DNA of 64,000 bases from Streptomyces diastatochromogenes (GCF_002242805.1 NZ_MCGQ01000035.1:30714-94713), one strand, 5' to 3'; shown: positions 26,946 to 40,664, counted from the first letter of the stretch. A program made the numbers and translations. Notes: generated by a model from the letters alone, not told the origin.

Positions 26946-27977
26946 ATGCAGCGTCATCTCATCTCGGCCGCCGACCTCACCCGCGACGACGCCGTCCTGA
27001 TCCTCGACACCGCCGAGGAGATGGCCCGGGTGGCCGACCGGCCGATCAAGAAGCTGCCGACCCTGCGCGGCCGCACGATCGTCAACCTCTTCTTCGAGGA
27101 CTCCACCCGCACCCGGATCTCCTTCGAGGCCGCCGAGAAGCGGCTGTCCGCGGACGTCATCAACTTCTCCGCCAAGGGTTCCAGCGTCTCCAAGGGCGAG
27201 TCCCTGAAGGACACCGCCCAGACCCTGGAGGCCATGGGCGTCGACGCCGTCGTCATCCGGCACGGCGCCTCCGGAGCCCCCTACCGCCTGGCCACCTCCG
27301 GCTGGATCGACGCGGCCGTCATCAACGCCGGCGACGGCACCCACCAGCACCCCACGCAGGCCCTGCTGGACGCCTTCACCATGCGCCGCCGCCTGGTCGG
27401 CCGGGACGCCGGCCTCGGCCAGGACCTGGCCGGCAAGCGGATCACCATCGTCGGCGACGTCCTGCACAGCCGGGTCGCCCGCTCCAACGTCGACCTGCTG
27501 CACACCCTCGGCGCCGAGGTCACCCTCGTCGCCCCGCCGACCCTGGTGCCGGTCGGCGTCGAGACCTGGCCGTGCGAGGTGTCGTACGACCTCGACAGCA
27601 CCCTGCCGAAGTCCGACGCGGTGATGATGCTCCGGGTCCAGCGGGAGCGCATGAACGCCGCCTTCTTCCCGACCGAGCGCGAGTACTCGCGGCGCTACGG
27701 ACTCGACGGCGAGCGCATGGCGAAGATGCCCGAGCACGCCATCGTGATGCACCCCGGCCCGATGGTCCGCGGCATGGAGATCACCGCCGAGGTCGCCGAC
27801 TCCGAGCGCTGCACCGTGGTCGAGCAGGTCGCGAACGGCGTCTCCATCCGGATGGCCGTCCTGTACCTGCTGCTCGGTGGAAACGAGCCCGCCGTCGCCC
27901 ACCCGTCGCCCACCACCACCCTTGCATCGAGGCGCTTCGCGCCCGCCTCTGAATTCCGCACCAACGAGGAGAAGTAA
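26946..27977 (+). CDS. pyrB: Aspartate carbamoyltransferase catalytic subunit
   Basis: Condenses aspartate and carbamoyl phosphate; 343 residues. The carbamoyl-phosphate motif is FFEDSTRTRISFE. GDGTHQHPTQALLDAF, IVGDVLHSRVARS, MLRVQRERM and HPGPMVRGMEI follow. No regulatory pyrI is present. After LYLLLGGNEPAV the protein has a 27-residue tail rich in Pro, Thr, Ser and Arg that is longer than I expect for Streptomyces PyrB. It ends FRTNEEK, and pyrC starts 4 nt downstream. Confidence 0.95.
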   Translation: MQRHLISAADLTRDDAVLILDTAEEMARVADRPIKKLPTLRGRTIVNLFFEDSTRTRISFEAAEKRLSADVINFSAKGSSVSKGESLKDTAQTLEAMGVDAVVIRHGASGAPYRLATSGWIDAAVINAGDGTHQHPTQALLDAFTMRRRLVGRDAGLGQDLAGKRITIVGDVLHSRVARSNVDLLHTLGAEVTLVAPPTLVPVGVETWPCEVSYDLDSTLPKSDAVMMLRVQRERMNAAFFPTEREYSRRYGLDGERMAKMPEHAIVMHPGPMVRGMEITAEVADSERCTVVEQVANGVSIRMAVLYLLLGGNEPAVAHPSPTTTLASRRFAPASEFRTNEEK

Positions 27978-27981
27978 GACC

Positions 27982-29268
27982 ATGAGCAAGATCCTTATCC
28001 GTGGTGCGAAGGTGCTCGGCGGCGAGCCGCAGGACGTGCTGATCGACGGTGAGACGATCGCCGAGGTGGGCGTCGGTCTCAGCGCAGAGGGCGCCGAGGT
28101 GGTCGAGGCCGGCGGCAAGGTGCTCCTGCCGGGCCTGGTCGACCTGCACACCCACCTGCGCGAGCCGGGCCGCGAGGACTCCGAGACCGTCCTGACCGGC
28201 ACGCGCGCGGCCGCCTCCGGCGGCTACACCGCCGTGTTCGCCATGGCCAACACCTTCCCGGTCGCCGACACGGCCGGTGTGGTCGAGCAGGTCTACCGGC
28301 TCGGCCAGGAGCACGGCTACTGCGACGTCCAGCCCATCGGCGCCGTCACCGTCGGCCTGGAGGGCAGGAAGCTCGCCGAGCTGGGCGCCATGCACGAGTC
28401 CGCCGCCGGGGTCACCGTCTTCTCCGACGACGGCAAGTGCGTGGACGACGCCGTGATCATGCGCCGCGCGCTGGAGTACGTGAAGGCCTTCGGCGGTGTC
28501 GTCGCCCAGCACGCGCAGGAGCCGCGGCTCACCGAGGGCGCCCAGATGAACGAGGGCGTCGTCTCCGCCGAGCTGGGCCTGGGCGGCTGGCCGGCCGTCG
28601 CCGAGGAGTCGGTCATCGCCCGGGACGTGCTGCTCGCCGAGCACGTCGGCTCCCGCGTCCACATCTGCCACCTTTCGACCGCGGGCTCGGTGGAGATCGT
28701 CCGCTGGGCCAAGTCCCGCGGCATCCAGGTCACCGCCGAGGTCACCCCGCACCACCTGCTGCTCACCGACGAGCTGGTGCGCACCTACAACCCCGTCTAC
28801 AAGGTCAACCCGCCGCTGCGCACCGAGCGGGACGTGCACGCCCTGCGCGAGGCGCTCGCCGACGGCACGATCGACATCGTCGCCACCGACCACGCCCCGC
28901 ACCCGCACGAGGACAAGGACTGCGAGTGGGCCGCGGCCGCCATGGGCATGGTCGGTCTGGAGACCGCGTTGTCAGTGGTCCAGGAGACCATGGTCGACAC
29001 GGGTCTGCTGGACTGGGCCGGCGTCGCCGACCGCATGTCCGTCAAGCCCGCGCAGATCGGACAGGCCACCGGCCACGGCCGTCCCGTCTCGGCTGGTGAG
29101 CCCGCCAACCTCACCCTCGTCGACACGGAATACCGTGGCTCGGTGGACCCCGCAGGCTTCGCCTCGCGCAGCCGCAACACCCCGTACGAGGGACGTGAGC
29201 TGCCGGGCCGTGTCACCCACACGTGGCTGCGGGGCAAGGCCACGCTCGTCGACGGGAAGCTCACGTGA
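27982..29268 (+). CDS. pyrC: Dihydroorotase (class I)
   Basis: Zinc amidohydrolase that cyclises carbamoyl aspartate to dihydroorotate; 428 residues. The first metal motif is DLHTHLREPGRED, the substrate-side HICHLSTAGS and VTPHHLLLTDE follow, and the late metal Asp is in DIVATDHAPHPHEDK. The ATG at 27982 gives MSKILIRGAKVLGG. It sits 4 nt after pyrB and its GTGA stop overlaps the start of the next small membrane gene. Confidence 0.96.
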   Translation: MSKILIRGAKVLGGEPQDVLIDGETIAEVGVGLSAEGAEVVEAGGKVLLPGLVDLHTHLREPGREDSETVLTGTRAAASGGYTAVFAMANTFPVADTAGVVEQVYRLGQEHGYCDVQPIGAVTVGLEGRKLAELGAMHESAAGVTVFSDDGKCVDDAVIMRRALEYVKAFGGVVAQHAQEPRLTEGAQMNEGVVSAELGLGGWPAVAEESVIARDVLLAEHVGSRVHICHLSTAGSVEIVRWAKSRGIQVTAEVTPHHLLLTDELVRTYNPVYKVNPPLRTERDVHALREALADGTIDIVATDHAPHPHEDKDCEWAAAAMGMVGLETALSVVQETMVDTGLLDWAGVADRMSVKPAQIGQATGHGRPVSAGEPANLTLVDTEYRGSVDPAGFASRSRNTPYEGRELPGRVTHTWLRGKATLVDGKLT

Positions 29269-29825
29269 CACCTGTAATCCTGCTGGCCGAGGCGGAGAAG
29301 TCGGCCGAGGTCACCCACTGGGGAGCCCGCATCGGCTGGCTCGTCGGCCTCGCGCTCTTCGTCGCGCTCATCTACTGGCTGATGCGCGAGGGCTGGAAGT
29401 GGCGCGGCACGCTCCAGGGCGACCTGCCCGAGCTGCCCAGCGCGCCGCAGGAGCCCGGCGAGGCCAGACTGACGATGAGCGGCCGTTACCACGGCTCGAC
29501 CACGGCCGGGCAGTGGCTGGACCGCATCGTGGCCCACGGCCTCGGCACCCGCAGCCGGGCCGAGCTGACCCTCACGGACGCAGGCCTGGAGGTCGTACGC
29601 CCCGGGGCGACCGACTTCTTCGTCCCCACCGCCGCGCTGCGCGGGGCCCGGCTCGACAAGGGAATCGCCGGCAAGGTCCTCACCGAGGGCGGCCTGCTGG
29701 TGGTGACCTGGGCGCTCGGGGAGAAGCTGATCGACTCCGGCTTCCGCTCCGACCACGCGGCCGAGCACACCGACTGGGTCGACACCCTGAACCAGATGAC
29801 CAACGACACGGAAGGCGCACGATGA
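29265..29825 (+). CDS. Small membrane protein of the pyr operon (PH-like domain)
   Basis: Protein of 186 residues. One transmembrane helix near residues 19-41 (GWLVGLALFVALIYWLMREG) is followed by a soluble beta-rich domain of about 125 residues with ELTLTDAGLEVVRPG and TDFFVPTAALRGARLD. I read this as PH-like; the function is unknown. GTG 29265 overlaps the pyrC stop and its own stop overlaps the carA start (ATGA), so it is translationally coupled on both sides. That position suggests a role tied to pyrimidine synthesis or simply operon hitch-hiking. It occurs at the same place in other Streptomyces. Confidence 0.82.
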   Translation: MTPVILLAEAEKSAEVTHWGARIGWLVGLALFVALIYWLMREGWKWRGTLQGDLPELPSAPQEPGEARLTMSGRYHGSTTAGQWLDRIVAHGLGTRSRAELTLTDAGLEVVRPGATDFFVPTAALRGARLDKGIAGKVLTEGGLLVVTWALGEKLIDSGFRSDHAAEHTDWVDTLNQMTNDTEGAR

Positions 29826-30956
29826 CGACCTCCACCAGGGGAGCTGCCAAGGTTCCCGCCGTACTCGTCCTGGAGGACGGCCGCACCTTCCGCGGCCGTG
29901 CCTACGGGGCCGTGGGGGAGACCTTCGGCGAGGCCGTGTTCTCCACCGGCATGACCGGCTACCAGGAGACCCTCACCGACCCGTCGTACGACCGCCAGAT
30001 CGTCGTCGCGACCGCCCCGCAGATCGGCAACACCGGCTGGAACGACGAGGACGACGAGTCGAGCCGCATCTGGGTCTCCGGCTACGTCGTGCGCGACCCC
30101 GCGCGCGTGCCCTCCAACTGGCGGGCCAAGCGCTCCCTGGACGACGAGCTGGTCGCCCAGGGCGTGGTCGGCATCTCCGGGATCGACACCCGCGCCCTCA
30201 CCCGCCACCTGCGCGAGCGCGGCTCCATGCGCGCCGGCATCTTCTCCGGTGAGGTCATCGCCCCCGAGGCCGAGCTGCTGGAGCGTGTGCAGGCCCAGCC
30301 CCGTATGAAGGGCCTGAGCCTCTACGAGGAGGTCGCCACCAAGGAGGCCTACGTCGTCCCGGCCGTCGGTGAGAAGAAGTTCACCGTCGCCGCCATCGAC
30401 CTCGGCATCAAGGGCATGACCCCGCACCGCATGGCCGAGCGCGGCATCGAGGTGCACGTGCTGCCCGCAACGGCCACGCCGGAGGACATCTACGCGGTCG
30501 CCCCCGACGGCGTCTTCTTCTCCAACGGACCCGGTGACCCGGCCACCGCCGACGGCCCGGTCGCCCTGATGACCGCCGTCCTGGAGCGCAGGACCCCGCT
30601 GTTCGGCATCTGCTTCGGCAACCAGATCCTCGGCCGCGCCCTCGGCTTCGGCACCTACAAGCTGAAGTACGGCCACCGGGGCATCAACCAGCCCGTCCAG
30701 GACCGTACGACCGGCAAGGTCGAGGTCACCGCGCACAACCACGGCTTCGCCGTCGATGCGCCGCTCGACAAGGTCAGCGACACGAAGTTCGGCCGCGCCG
30801 AGGTCTCGCACGTCTGCCTGAACGACAACGTCGTGGAGGGGCTGCAGCTGCTCGACCAGCCGGCCTTCTCCGTCCAGTACCACCCCGAAGCGGCAGCGGG
30901 CCCGCACGACGCCGCCTACCTGTTCGACCGCTTCGTATCCCTGATGGAGGGCCAGC

Positions 30957-30964
<8 letters not shown>
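29822..30964 (+). CDS. carA: Carbamoyl phosphate synthase small subunit (glutaminase)
   Basis: Releases ammonia from glutamine for CarB; 380 residues. The N-terminal domain has LVLEDGRTFRGRAYG and STGMTGYQETLTDPSY. The class I amidotransferase domain has SNGPGDP, the nucleophile Cys in GICFGNQILG and the His-Glu pair in YHPEAAAGP. The GICFGNQ form differs from the enterobacterial GICLGHQ, but the catalytic triad is intact. It overlaps the upstream gene by 4 nt and carB by 8 nt. Confidence 0.97.
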
Positions 30965-34265
<3,301 letters not shown>

Positions 34266-34272
34266 CAGCCCT

Positions 34273-34302
34273 GAGGGGGACACCGGAAACGGTGTCCCCC
34301 TC
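34273..34302 (+). terminator. Hairpin after carB
   Basis: 13-bp stem with a GAAA tetraloop, followed by TTC. It may reduce read-through into pyrD-pyrF, which starts 15 nt later. Confidence 0.75.
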
Positions 34303-34316
34303 TTCGTGAGGACACC

Positions 34317-35419
<1,103 letters not shown>

Positions 35420-35423
<4 letters not shown>

Positions 35424-36265
35424 CTGCACTGGAACCCTTCGGCGCCCGTCTGCGCCGCGCCATGGACGAGCGCGGCCCCCTCTGCGTCGGTATCGACCCG
35501 CACGCCTCCCTGCTCGCCGAGTGGGGCCTGAACGACGACGTGGCCGGTCTGGAGCGGTTCAGCCGCACGGTCGTCGAGGCGGTGGCCGACCGGGTCGCCG
35601 TCATGAAGCCGCAGATCGCCTTCTTCGAGCGGTTCGGCTCGCGCGGCATCGCCGTCCTGGAGAAGGCGGTCCAGGAGGCCCGCGCGGCCGGCACCCTGGT
35701 CGTGATGGACGCCAAGCGCGGCGACATCGGCTCGACCATGGCCGGGTACGCCGAGGCCTTCCTGCACAAGGACGCCCCGCTGTTCTCCGACGCCCTGACC
35801 GTCTCGCCCTACCTCGGCTACGGCTCGCTCAGCCCGGCCGTCGCGCTGGCCCGGGAGAGCGGTGCCGGGCTCTTCGTCCTGGCCCTGACCTCGAACCCGG
35901 AGGGCCCGGAGGTCCAGCACGCGGTCCGCGCCGACGGGCGCAGCGTGGGCGCGACCATGCTGGCCCACCTGGCCGCCGAGAATGCGGGCGAGGAGCCGCT
36001 GGGCTCCTTCGGGGCGGTCGTCGGTGCCACGGTGGGCGACCTGTCGTCGTACGACCTCGACATCAACGGCCCGCTCCTCGCGCCCGGTGTCGGCGCTCAG
36101 GGGGCGACCGCGGCCGACCTTCCCAAAGTCTTCGGGTCGGCGGCGCGCAACGTCGTTCCGAACGTCAGCCGGGGTGTGCTGCGGCAGGGGCCCGACGTCG
36201 GGGCGCTGCGCTCGGCCACGGAGCGCTTCGCGGAGGAGATCCGGGCCGCCGTCGGCGGCGCCTGA
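35420..36265 (+). CDS. pyrF: Orotidine 5'-phosphate decarboxylase (type 2)
   Basis: Last step of UMP synthesis; 281 residues, the longer type 2 form found in actinobacteria. LCVGIDPHASLLAEWGL is near the N-terminus and the catalytic Asp-Lys-Asp array is in VVMDAKRGDIGSTM. SPYLGYGSLSPAV and LAPGVGAQGATAADL (phosphate loop) follow. ATG 35420 overlaps pyrD by 4 nt. Confidence 0.95.
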
Positions 36266-36394
36266 GATCCCCGCCGGGCGTTCCGGTGGACGGCACCAGG
36301 GCGACTTGAGTGTGAATACATCCTCAAATCGAGGGCAATATGTCTGAAATGTCCGTCCTGGCGGCGGCTGACCAGTACTTTTCCGCTGTTCTCG

Positions 36395-36423
36395 CTGACT
36401 CTGGCGGACTTGCCCGCTAGTCT
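36395..36423 (+). promoter_or_regulatory. Candidate sIHF promoter
   Basis: -35 CTGACT (36395-36400), 17-nt spacer, -10 TAGTCT (36418-36423). It would give a leader of about 138 nt. The part of the 302-bp gap upstream of it shows nothing else definite. Confidence 0.5.
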
Positions 36424-36433
36424 CCGAGCAGTG

Positions 36434-36475
36434 GGGGTACCACCTCCCACGCCGTTAAGGCAGTGGGGGAGAACG
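36434..36475. repeat. Hairpin element in the sIHF leader, dispersed-repeat type
   Basis: CTCCCAC-GCC-GTTAA-GGC-A-GTGGGGGAG forms a stem with one bulge, and GCAGTGGGGG occurs twice around it. Similar GTGGGGG...CTCCCAC elements recur between Streptomyces genes as far as I recall; it may also act as an mRNA leader structure. Confidence 0.45.
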
Positions 36476-36567
36476 GGCAGCGTGTTGCTCGTAGCTCCCC
36501 AGGTGTGGGGCGACTAGGTTCCTCACCGGTCCGTATCCGACAGTTCGACATCCGAGGTGACGTAGGC

Positions 36568-36891
36568 GTGGCTCTTCCGCCCCTTACCCCTGAACAGCGC
36601 GCAGCCGCGCTCGAAAAGGCCGCCGCGGCTCGCCGGGAGCGGGCCGAGGTCAAGAATCGACTCAAGCACTCCGGCGCCTCCCTGCACGAGGTCATCAAGC
36701 AGGGCCAGGAGAACGACGTCATCGGCAAGATGAAGGTCTCCGCGCTGCTCGAGTCCCTGCCTGGCGTGGGCAAGGTCCGCGCCAAGCAGATCATGGAGCG
36801 TCTGGGCATCTCCGAGAGCCGCCGCGTGCGGGGTCTCGGTTCCAACCAGATCGCGTCCCTGGAGCGTGAGTTCGGCAGCACCGGTTCCTGA
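36568..36891 (+). CDS. sihF: Integration host factor, actinobacterial type (sIHF)
   Basis: Nucleoid-associated, non-sequence-specific DNA-binding protein that affects condensation, recombination and sporulation; 107 residues as in S. coelicolor sIHF. The N-terminal helix LTPEQRAAALEKAAAARRER is followed by the helix-two-turn-helix core KMKVSALLESLPGVGKVRAK, with the HhH-like PGVGKVRAKQIMERLGI, and a C-terminal RRVRGLGSNQIASLE. The GTG at 36568 gives ALPPLTPEQ. It lies upstream of gmk and rpoZ, as in all actinobacteria. Confidence 0.95.
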   Translation: MALPPLTPEQRAAALEKAAAARRERAEVKNRLKHSGASLHEVIKQGQENDVIGKMKVSALLESLPGVGKVRAKQIMERLGISESRRVRGLGSNQIASLEREFGSTGS

Positions 36892-36951
36892 GTCCGGCTG
36901 CCGCCGGACCGGGCGTCCCGGGCACTCCGGGATTGCTGGAATAATCGCTGC

Positions 36952-37509
36952 ATGAGTGAACGTCCGCGGCTGACCGTGCTCTCCGGCCCTTCGGGGGTCG
37001 GCAAGAGCACGGTCGTCGCCCATATGCGCAAGGAACACCCCGAGGTCTGGCTCTCGGTGTCGGCCACCACCCGCAAGCCGCGGCCCGGTGAGCGGCACGG
37101 AGTCCACTACTTCTTCGTCACCGACGAGGAGATGGACAAGCTGATCGCCAACGGCGAGCTGCTGGAGTGGGCCGAGTTCGCCGGCAACCGCTACGGCACG
37201 CCCCGCGCGGCCGTGCTGGAGCGGCTGGAGAACGGTGAGCCCGTGCTGCTGGAGATCGACCTCCAGGGCGCCCGGCAGGTCCGTGAGTCGATGGCCGACG
37301 CCCAGCTGGTGTTCCTGGCTCCGCCCTCCTGGGAGGAGCTGGTGCGCAGGCTCACCGGTCGGGGGACCGAGCCGCCCGAGGTCATCGAGCGCCGCCTGGA
37401 GGCGGCCAGGACCGAGCTGGCGGCCGAGCCGGAGTTCGACGTGACCTTGGTCAACACCTCCGTCGAGGACGTGGCGAGCGAGCTGCTAGCCTTGGTGGAC
37501 GTTGTGTGA
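36952..37509 (+). CDS. gmk: Guanylate kinase
   Basis: Converts GMP to GDP with ATP; 185 residues. P-loop LSGPSGVGKST, the GMP-binding SVSATTRKPRPGERHGVHY, WAEFAGNRYGTP and EIDLQGARQV are all present. ATG 36952 lies 60 nt after sIHF. It feeds GTP and (p)ppGpp pools together with relA and guaB1 in this window. Confidence 0.97.
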   Translation: MSERPRLTVLSGPSGVGKSTVVAHMRKEHPEVWLSVSATTRKPRPGERHGVHYFFVTDEEMDKLIANGELLEWAEFAGNRYGTPRAAVLERLENGEPVLLEIDLQGARQVRESMADAQLVFLAPPSWEELVRRLTGRGTEPPEVIERRLEAARTELAAEPEFDVTLVNTSVEDVASELLALVDVV

Positions 37510-37560
37510 TCGTTTCCGATCATGCACACTGAATCTTTCCCATCCATCGGAAGGTAGAGC

Positions 37561-37833
37561 GTGTCCTCTTCCATCACCGCGCCCGAGGGCATCATCAACC
37601 CGCCGATCGACGAGTTGCTTGAGGCCACCGACTCGAAGTACAGCCTCGTGATCTACGCGGCCAAGCGTGCCCGCCAGATCAACGCGTACTACTCGCAGCT
37701 CGGCGAGGGCCTCCTCGAGTACGTCGGTCCTCTCGTCGACACCCACGTCCACGAGAAGCCGCTCTCGATCGCCCTGCGTGAGATCAACGCGGGTCTGCTG
37801 ACGTCCGAGGCCATCGAGGGCCCGGCGCAGTAG
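37561..37833 (+). CDS. rpoZ: RNA polymerase omega subunit
   Basis: Small subunit that helps assemble RNA polymerase by binding beta-prime; 90 residues. The core is PPIDELLEATDSKYSLVIYA, AAKRARQIN, and an actinobacterial C-terminus with EKPLSIALREINAGLL. The GTG at 37561 follows GGAAGG. In Streptomyces loss of omega impairs antibiotic production and development. A strong terminator follows. Confidence 0.97.
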   Translation: MSSSITAPEGIINPPIDELLEATDSKYSLVIYAAKRARQINAYYSQLGEGLLEYVGPLVDTHVHEKPLSIALREINAGLLTSEAIEGPAQ

Positions 37834-37858
37834 TACTTTCAGATTGCGGTTGACTTAT

Positions 37859-37893
37859 CCACAGGCCCGGCAGTCACGCTGCCGGGCCTGTGG
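37859..37893 (+). terminator. rpoZ terminator
   Basis: Perfect 15-bp stem (37859-37873 and 37879-37893) with a TCACG loop. Confidence 0.8.
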
Positions 37894-37933
37894 TGTGTGA
37901 TGGTCTCGTACGTTGCCGAGCCGGGGAGAGATG

Positions 37934-39136
37934 GTGGACAAGCCAAGGATCGTGCTGGGGGTCAGTGGCGGGATCGCCGCGTACAAGGCCTGTGAGCTGC
38001 TGAGAAGGTTCACGGAGTCGGGCCATGACGTGCGCGTGGTGCCCACCGCCTCCGCGCTGCACTTCGTCGGTGCCGCCACCTGGTCAGCCCTGTCCGGCAA
38101 CCCGGTCTCCACCGAGGTCTGGGACGACGTCGACGAGGTCCCGCACGTCCGCATCGGCCAGCACGCCGACCTGGTCGTGGTGGCCCCCGCGACCGCCGAC
38201 ATGCTCGCCAAGGCCGCCCACGGCCTCGCCGACGACCTGCTGACCAACACGCTCCTCACCGCCCGCTGTCCGGTCGTCTTCGCGCCCGCCATGCACACCG
38301 AGATGTGGGAGCACCCCGCCACCCAGGAGAACGTGGCCACGCTGCGCCGCCGCGGCGCCGTCGTGATCGAGCCCGCGGTCGGCCGCCTCACCGGTGTCGA
38401 CACCGGCAAGGGCCGGCTGCCCGATCCGGCGGAGATCTTCGAGGTCTGCCGCCGGGTGCTGGCCCGCGGCGTCACCGAGCCCGACCTCGCGGGCCGGCAC
38501 GTCGTCGTCTCGGCCGGCGGCACCCGCGAGCCGCTCGACCCGGTTCGCTTCCTCGGCAACCGCTCCTCCGGCAAGCAGGGCTACGCCCTCGCCCGCACGG
38601 CCGCGGCGCGCGGCGCCCGGGTGACCCTGATCGCGGCCAACACCGGCCTGCCCGACCCGGCCGGCGTCGACGTCGTCCAGGTGGGCACCGCTGTGCAGCT
38701 GCGCGAAGCGGTCCTCAAGGCCGCGGCGGACGCCGACGCCGTGGTGATGGCCGCGGCCGTCGCCGACTTCCGCCCAGCGGCCTACGCCGCCGGCAAGATC
38801 AAGAAGAAGGACGGCCAGGACCCCGACCCCATCGTCCTAGTGCGAAATCCGGACATTCTCGCCGAGATTTCGGCCGATCGCGCCCGCCCCGGACAGGTCG
38901 TCGTCGGCTTCGCCGCGGAGACCGACGACGTCCTCGCCAACGGCCGCACCAAGCTCGCCCGCAAGGGGTGCGACCTCCTCGTGGTCAACGAGGTGGGGGA
39001 GCGCAAGACCTTCGGGTCGGAGGAGAACGAGGCCCTCGTGCTGGGCGCCGACGGCAGCGAGACCCCCGTACCGCACGGTCCGAAGGAAGCCCTCGCGGAC
39101 ATTGTCTGGGACCTCGTGACGGCCCGGCTGGGCTGA
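37934..39136 (+). CDS. coaBC: Bifunctional phosphopantothenoylcysteine decarboxylase/synthetase
   Basis: Two successive steps of coenzyme A synthesis; 400 residues. The FMN-dependent CoaC half has GVSGGIAAYKACELLRR, the catalytic-loop His region THE-type TASALHFVGAATW, PATADMLAKAAHG and PAMHTEMW. The CoaB half has VSAGGTREPLDPVRFLGN, RSSGKQGYALA, MAAAVADFRP and the KIKK ligase motif, then GFAAET and NEVGERKTFGSEEN. GTG 37934 was chosen because GGGGAG is 5 nt upstream; ATG 37931 is immediately before it. Confidence 0.94.
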   Translation: MDKPRIVLGVSGGIAAYKACELLRRFTESGHDVRVVPTASALHFVGAATWSALSGNPVSTEVWDDVDEVPHVRIGQHADLVVVAPATADMLAKAAHGLADDLLTNTLLTARCPVVFAPAMHTEMWEHPATQENVATLRRRGAVVIEPAVGRLTGVDTGKGRLPDPAEIFEVCRRVLARGVTEPDLAGRHVVVSAGGTREPLDPVRFLGNRSSGKQGYALARTAAARGARVTLIAANTGLPDPAGVDVVQVGTAVQLREAVLKAAADADAVVMAAAVADFRPAAYAAGKIKKKDGQDPDPIVLVRNPDILAEISADRARPGQVVVGFAAETDDVLANGRTKLARKGCDLLVVNEVGERKTFGSEENEALVLGADGSETPVPHGPKEALADIVWDLVTARLG

Positions 39137-39312
39137 CCGGGATTCCGCCGTCCGGGGCGATGTGTTTCGGCCGTATGGCGGGTTTTCGAAACACGGCGAT
39201 GTCGCGTGGTGCCCCCTGGTCAAGGTCACCGTCATTGTGCAGAATGCCCGTGCCGCAGGTCACAGCACTCCCGAGAGGCGAGACGGGTGGGCCGGTGGCA
39301 CGGTGCGACCCG

Positions 39313-39318
39313 TAAACT
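39313..39318 (+). promoter_or_regulatory. Candidate metK -10 box
   Basis: TAAACT, about 80 nt before the metK start, with no convincing -35. The 262-bp gap upstream of metK shows no SAM-riboswitch core that I can recognise. Confidence 0.35.
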
Positions 39319-39398
39319 GTTCTCGGACGACGCCAGGCGCAGCCCTGTGCCCGTCCGCAAATGATCAGCCAGCAGCCGCTGCAACCCCAGGGAGCGTT

Positions 39399-40607
39399 GT
39401 GTCCCGTCGCCTGTTCACCTCGGAGTCTGTGACCGAGGGTCACCCCGACAAGATCGCTGACCAGATCAGCGACACCATTCTCGACGCGCTTCTGCGCGAG
39501 GACCCGACCTCCCGGGTCGCGGTCGAGACCCTGATCACCACCGGCCTGGTGCACGTGGCCGGTGAGGTCACGACCAAGGCCTACGCGGACATCGCCACGC
39601 TGGTCCGCAACAAGATCCTCGACATCGGCTACGACTCCTCCAAGAAGGGCTTCGACGGCGCTTCCTGCGGTGTGTCGGTGTCGATCGGTGCGCAGTCCCC
39701 GGACATCGCGCAGGGCGTGGACACGGCGTACGAGTCCCGGGTCGAGGGCGACGAGGACGAGCTGGACCGGCAGGGCGCGGGCGACCAGGGCCTGATGTTC
39801 GGCTACGCGTCGGACGAGACGCCGACCCTGATGCCGCTGCCGATCTTCCTGGCGCACCGCCTGTCCAAGCGGCTGTCCGAGGTCCGCAAGAACGGCACCA
39901 TCCCCTACCTGCGCCCCGACGGCAAGACGCAGGTCACCATCGAGTACGACGGCGACAAGGCCGTCCGCCTCGACACGGTGGTCGTGTCCTCGCAGCACGC
40001 GTCCGACATCGACCTGGAGTCGCTGCTGGCGCCCGACATCCGCGAGTTCGTCGTCGAGCCCGAGCTGAAGGCGCTGCTGGACGACGGGATCAAGCTGGAC
40101 ACTGAGGGCTACCGCCTGCTGGTGAACCCCACCGGCCGCTTCGAGATCGGCGGCCCGATGGGTGACGCGGGCCTGACCGGCCGCAAGATCATCATCGACA
40201 CCTACGGCGGCATGGCCCGCCACGGCGGTGGCGCGTTCTCCGGCAAGGACCCGTCCAAGGTGGACCGTTCGGCCGCGTACGCGATGCGCTGGGTCGCCAA
40301 GAACGTGGTGGCGGCCGGTCTGGCCTCCCGCTGCGAGGTCCAGGTCGCCTACGCGATCGGCAAGGCCGAGCCGGTCGGCCTCTTCATCGAGACCTTCGGC
40401 ACCGCCAAGATCGACGCCGAGAAGATCGAGAAGGCGATCGACGAGGTCTTCGACCTCCGTCCGGCCGCGATCATCCGCGACCTCGACCTGCTCCGCCCGA
40501 TCTACTCCCAGACGGCCGCGTACGGTCACTTCGGCCGTGAGCTGCCCGACTTCACCTGGGAGCGCACGGACCGCGTGGACGCCCTGCGCAAGGCCGCTGG
40601 GCTGTAA
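39399..40607 (+). CDS. metK: S-adenosylmethionine synthetase
   Basis: Makes SAM from methionine and ATP; 402 residues. It begins SRRLFTSESVTEGHPDKIAD. ATP-binding GAGDQGLMFGYA, the flexible loop region, the phosphate-binding GGGAFSGKDPSKVDRS and RPDGKTQVT are all present. GTG 39399 with AGGGAG upstream gives the usual length. SAM level affects antibiotic production and sporulation in Streptomyces. A hairpin terminator follows. Confidence 0.97.
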   Translation: MSRRLFTSESVTEGHPDKIADQISDTILDALLREDPTSRVAVETLITTGLVHVAGEVTTKAYADIATLVRNKILDIGYDSSKKGFDGASCGVSVSIGAQSPDIAQGVDTAYESRVEGDEDELDRQGAGDQGLMFGYASDETPTLMPLPIFLAHRLSKRLSEVRKNGTIPYLRPDGKTQVTIEYDGDKAVRLDTVVVSSQHASDIDLESLLAPDIREFVVEPELKALLDDGIKLDTEGYRLLVNPTGRFEIGGPMGDAGLTGRKIIIDTYGGMARHGGGAFSGKDPSKVDRSAAYAMRWVAKNVVAAGLASRCEVQVAYAIGKAEPVGLFIETFGTAKIDAEKIEKAIDEVFDLRPAAIIRDLDLLRPIYSQTAAYGHFGRELPDFTWERTDRVDALRKAAGL

Positions 40608-40624
40608 GCCCGCACGGCTCTCTC

Positions 40625-40664
40625 GCCGAGGCCCGGTCTCCCTTTCGGGGGGCCGGGCCTCGGC
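40625..40664. terminator. metK terminator
   Basis: 12-bp perfect outer stem GCCGAGGCCCGG/CCGGGCCTCGGC with further inner pairing, between convergent metK and the S1-domain gene. Confidence 0.8.

Noticed and set aside
37850..37880. TTGACT at 37850 as a -35 box for coaBC.
   Set aside because: It runs into the rpoZ terminator stem and has no -10 box at the right spacing.
39137..39398. Possible SAM riboswitch upstream of metK.
   Set aside because: I could not find the conserved core of the SAM-I or SAM-IV aptamers; only a TAAACT box and unremarkable sequence.
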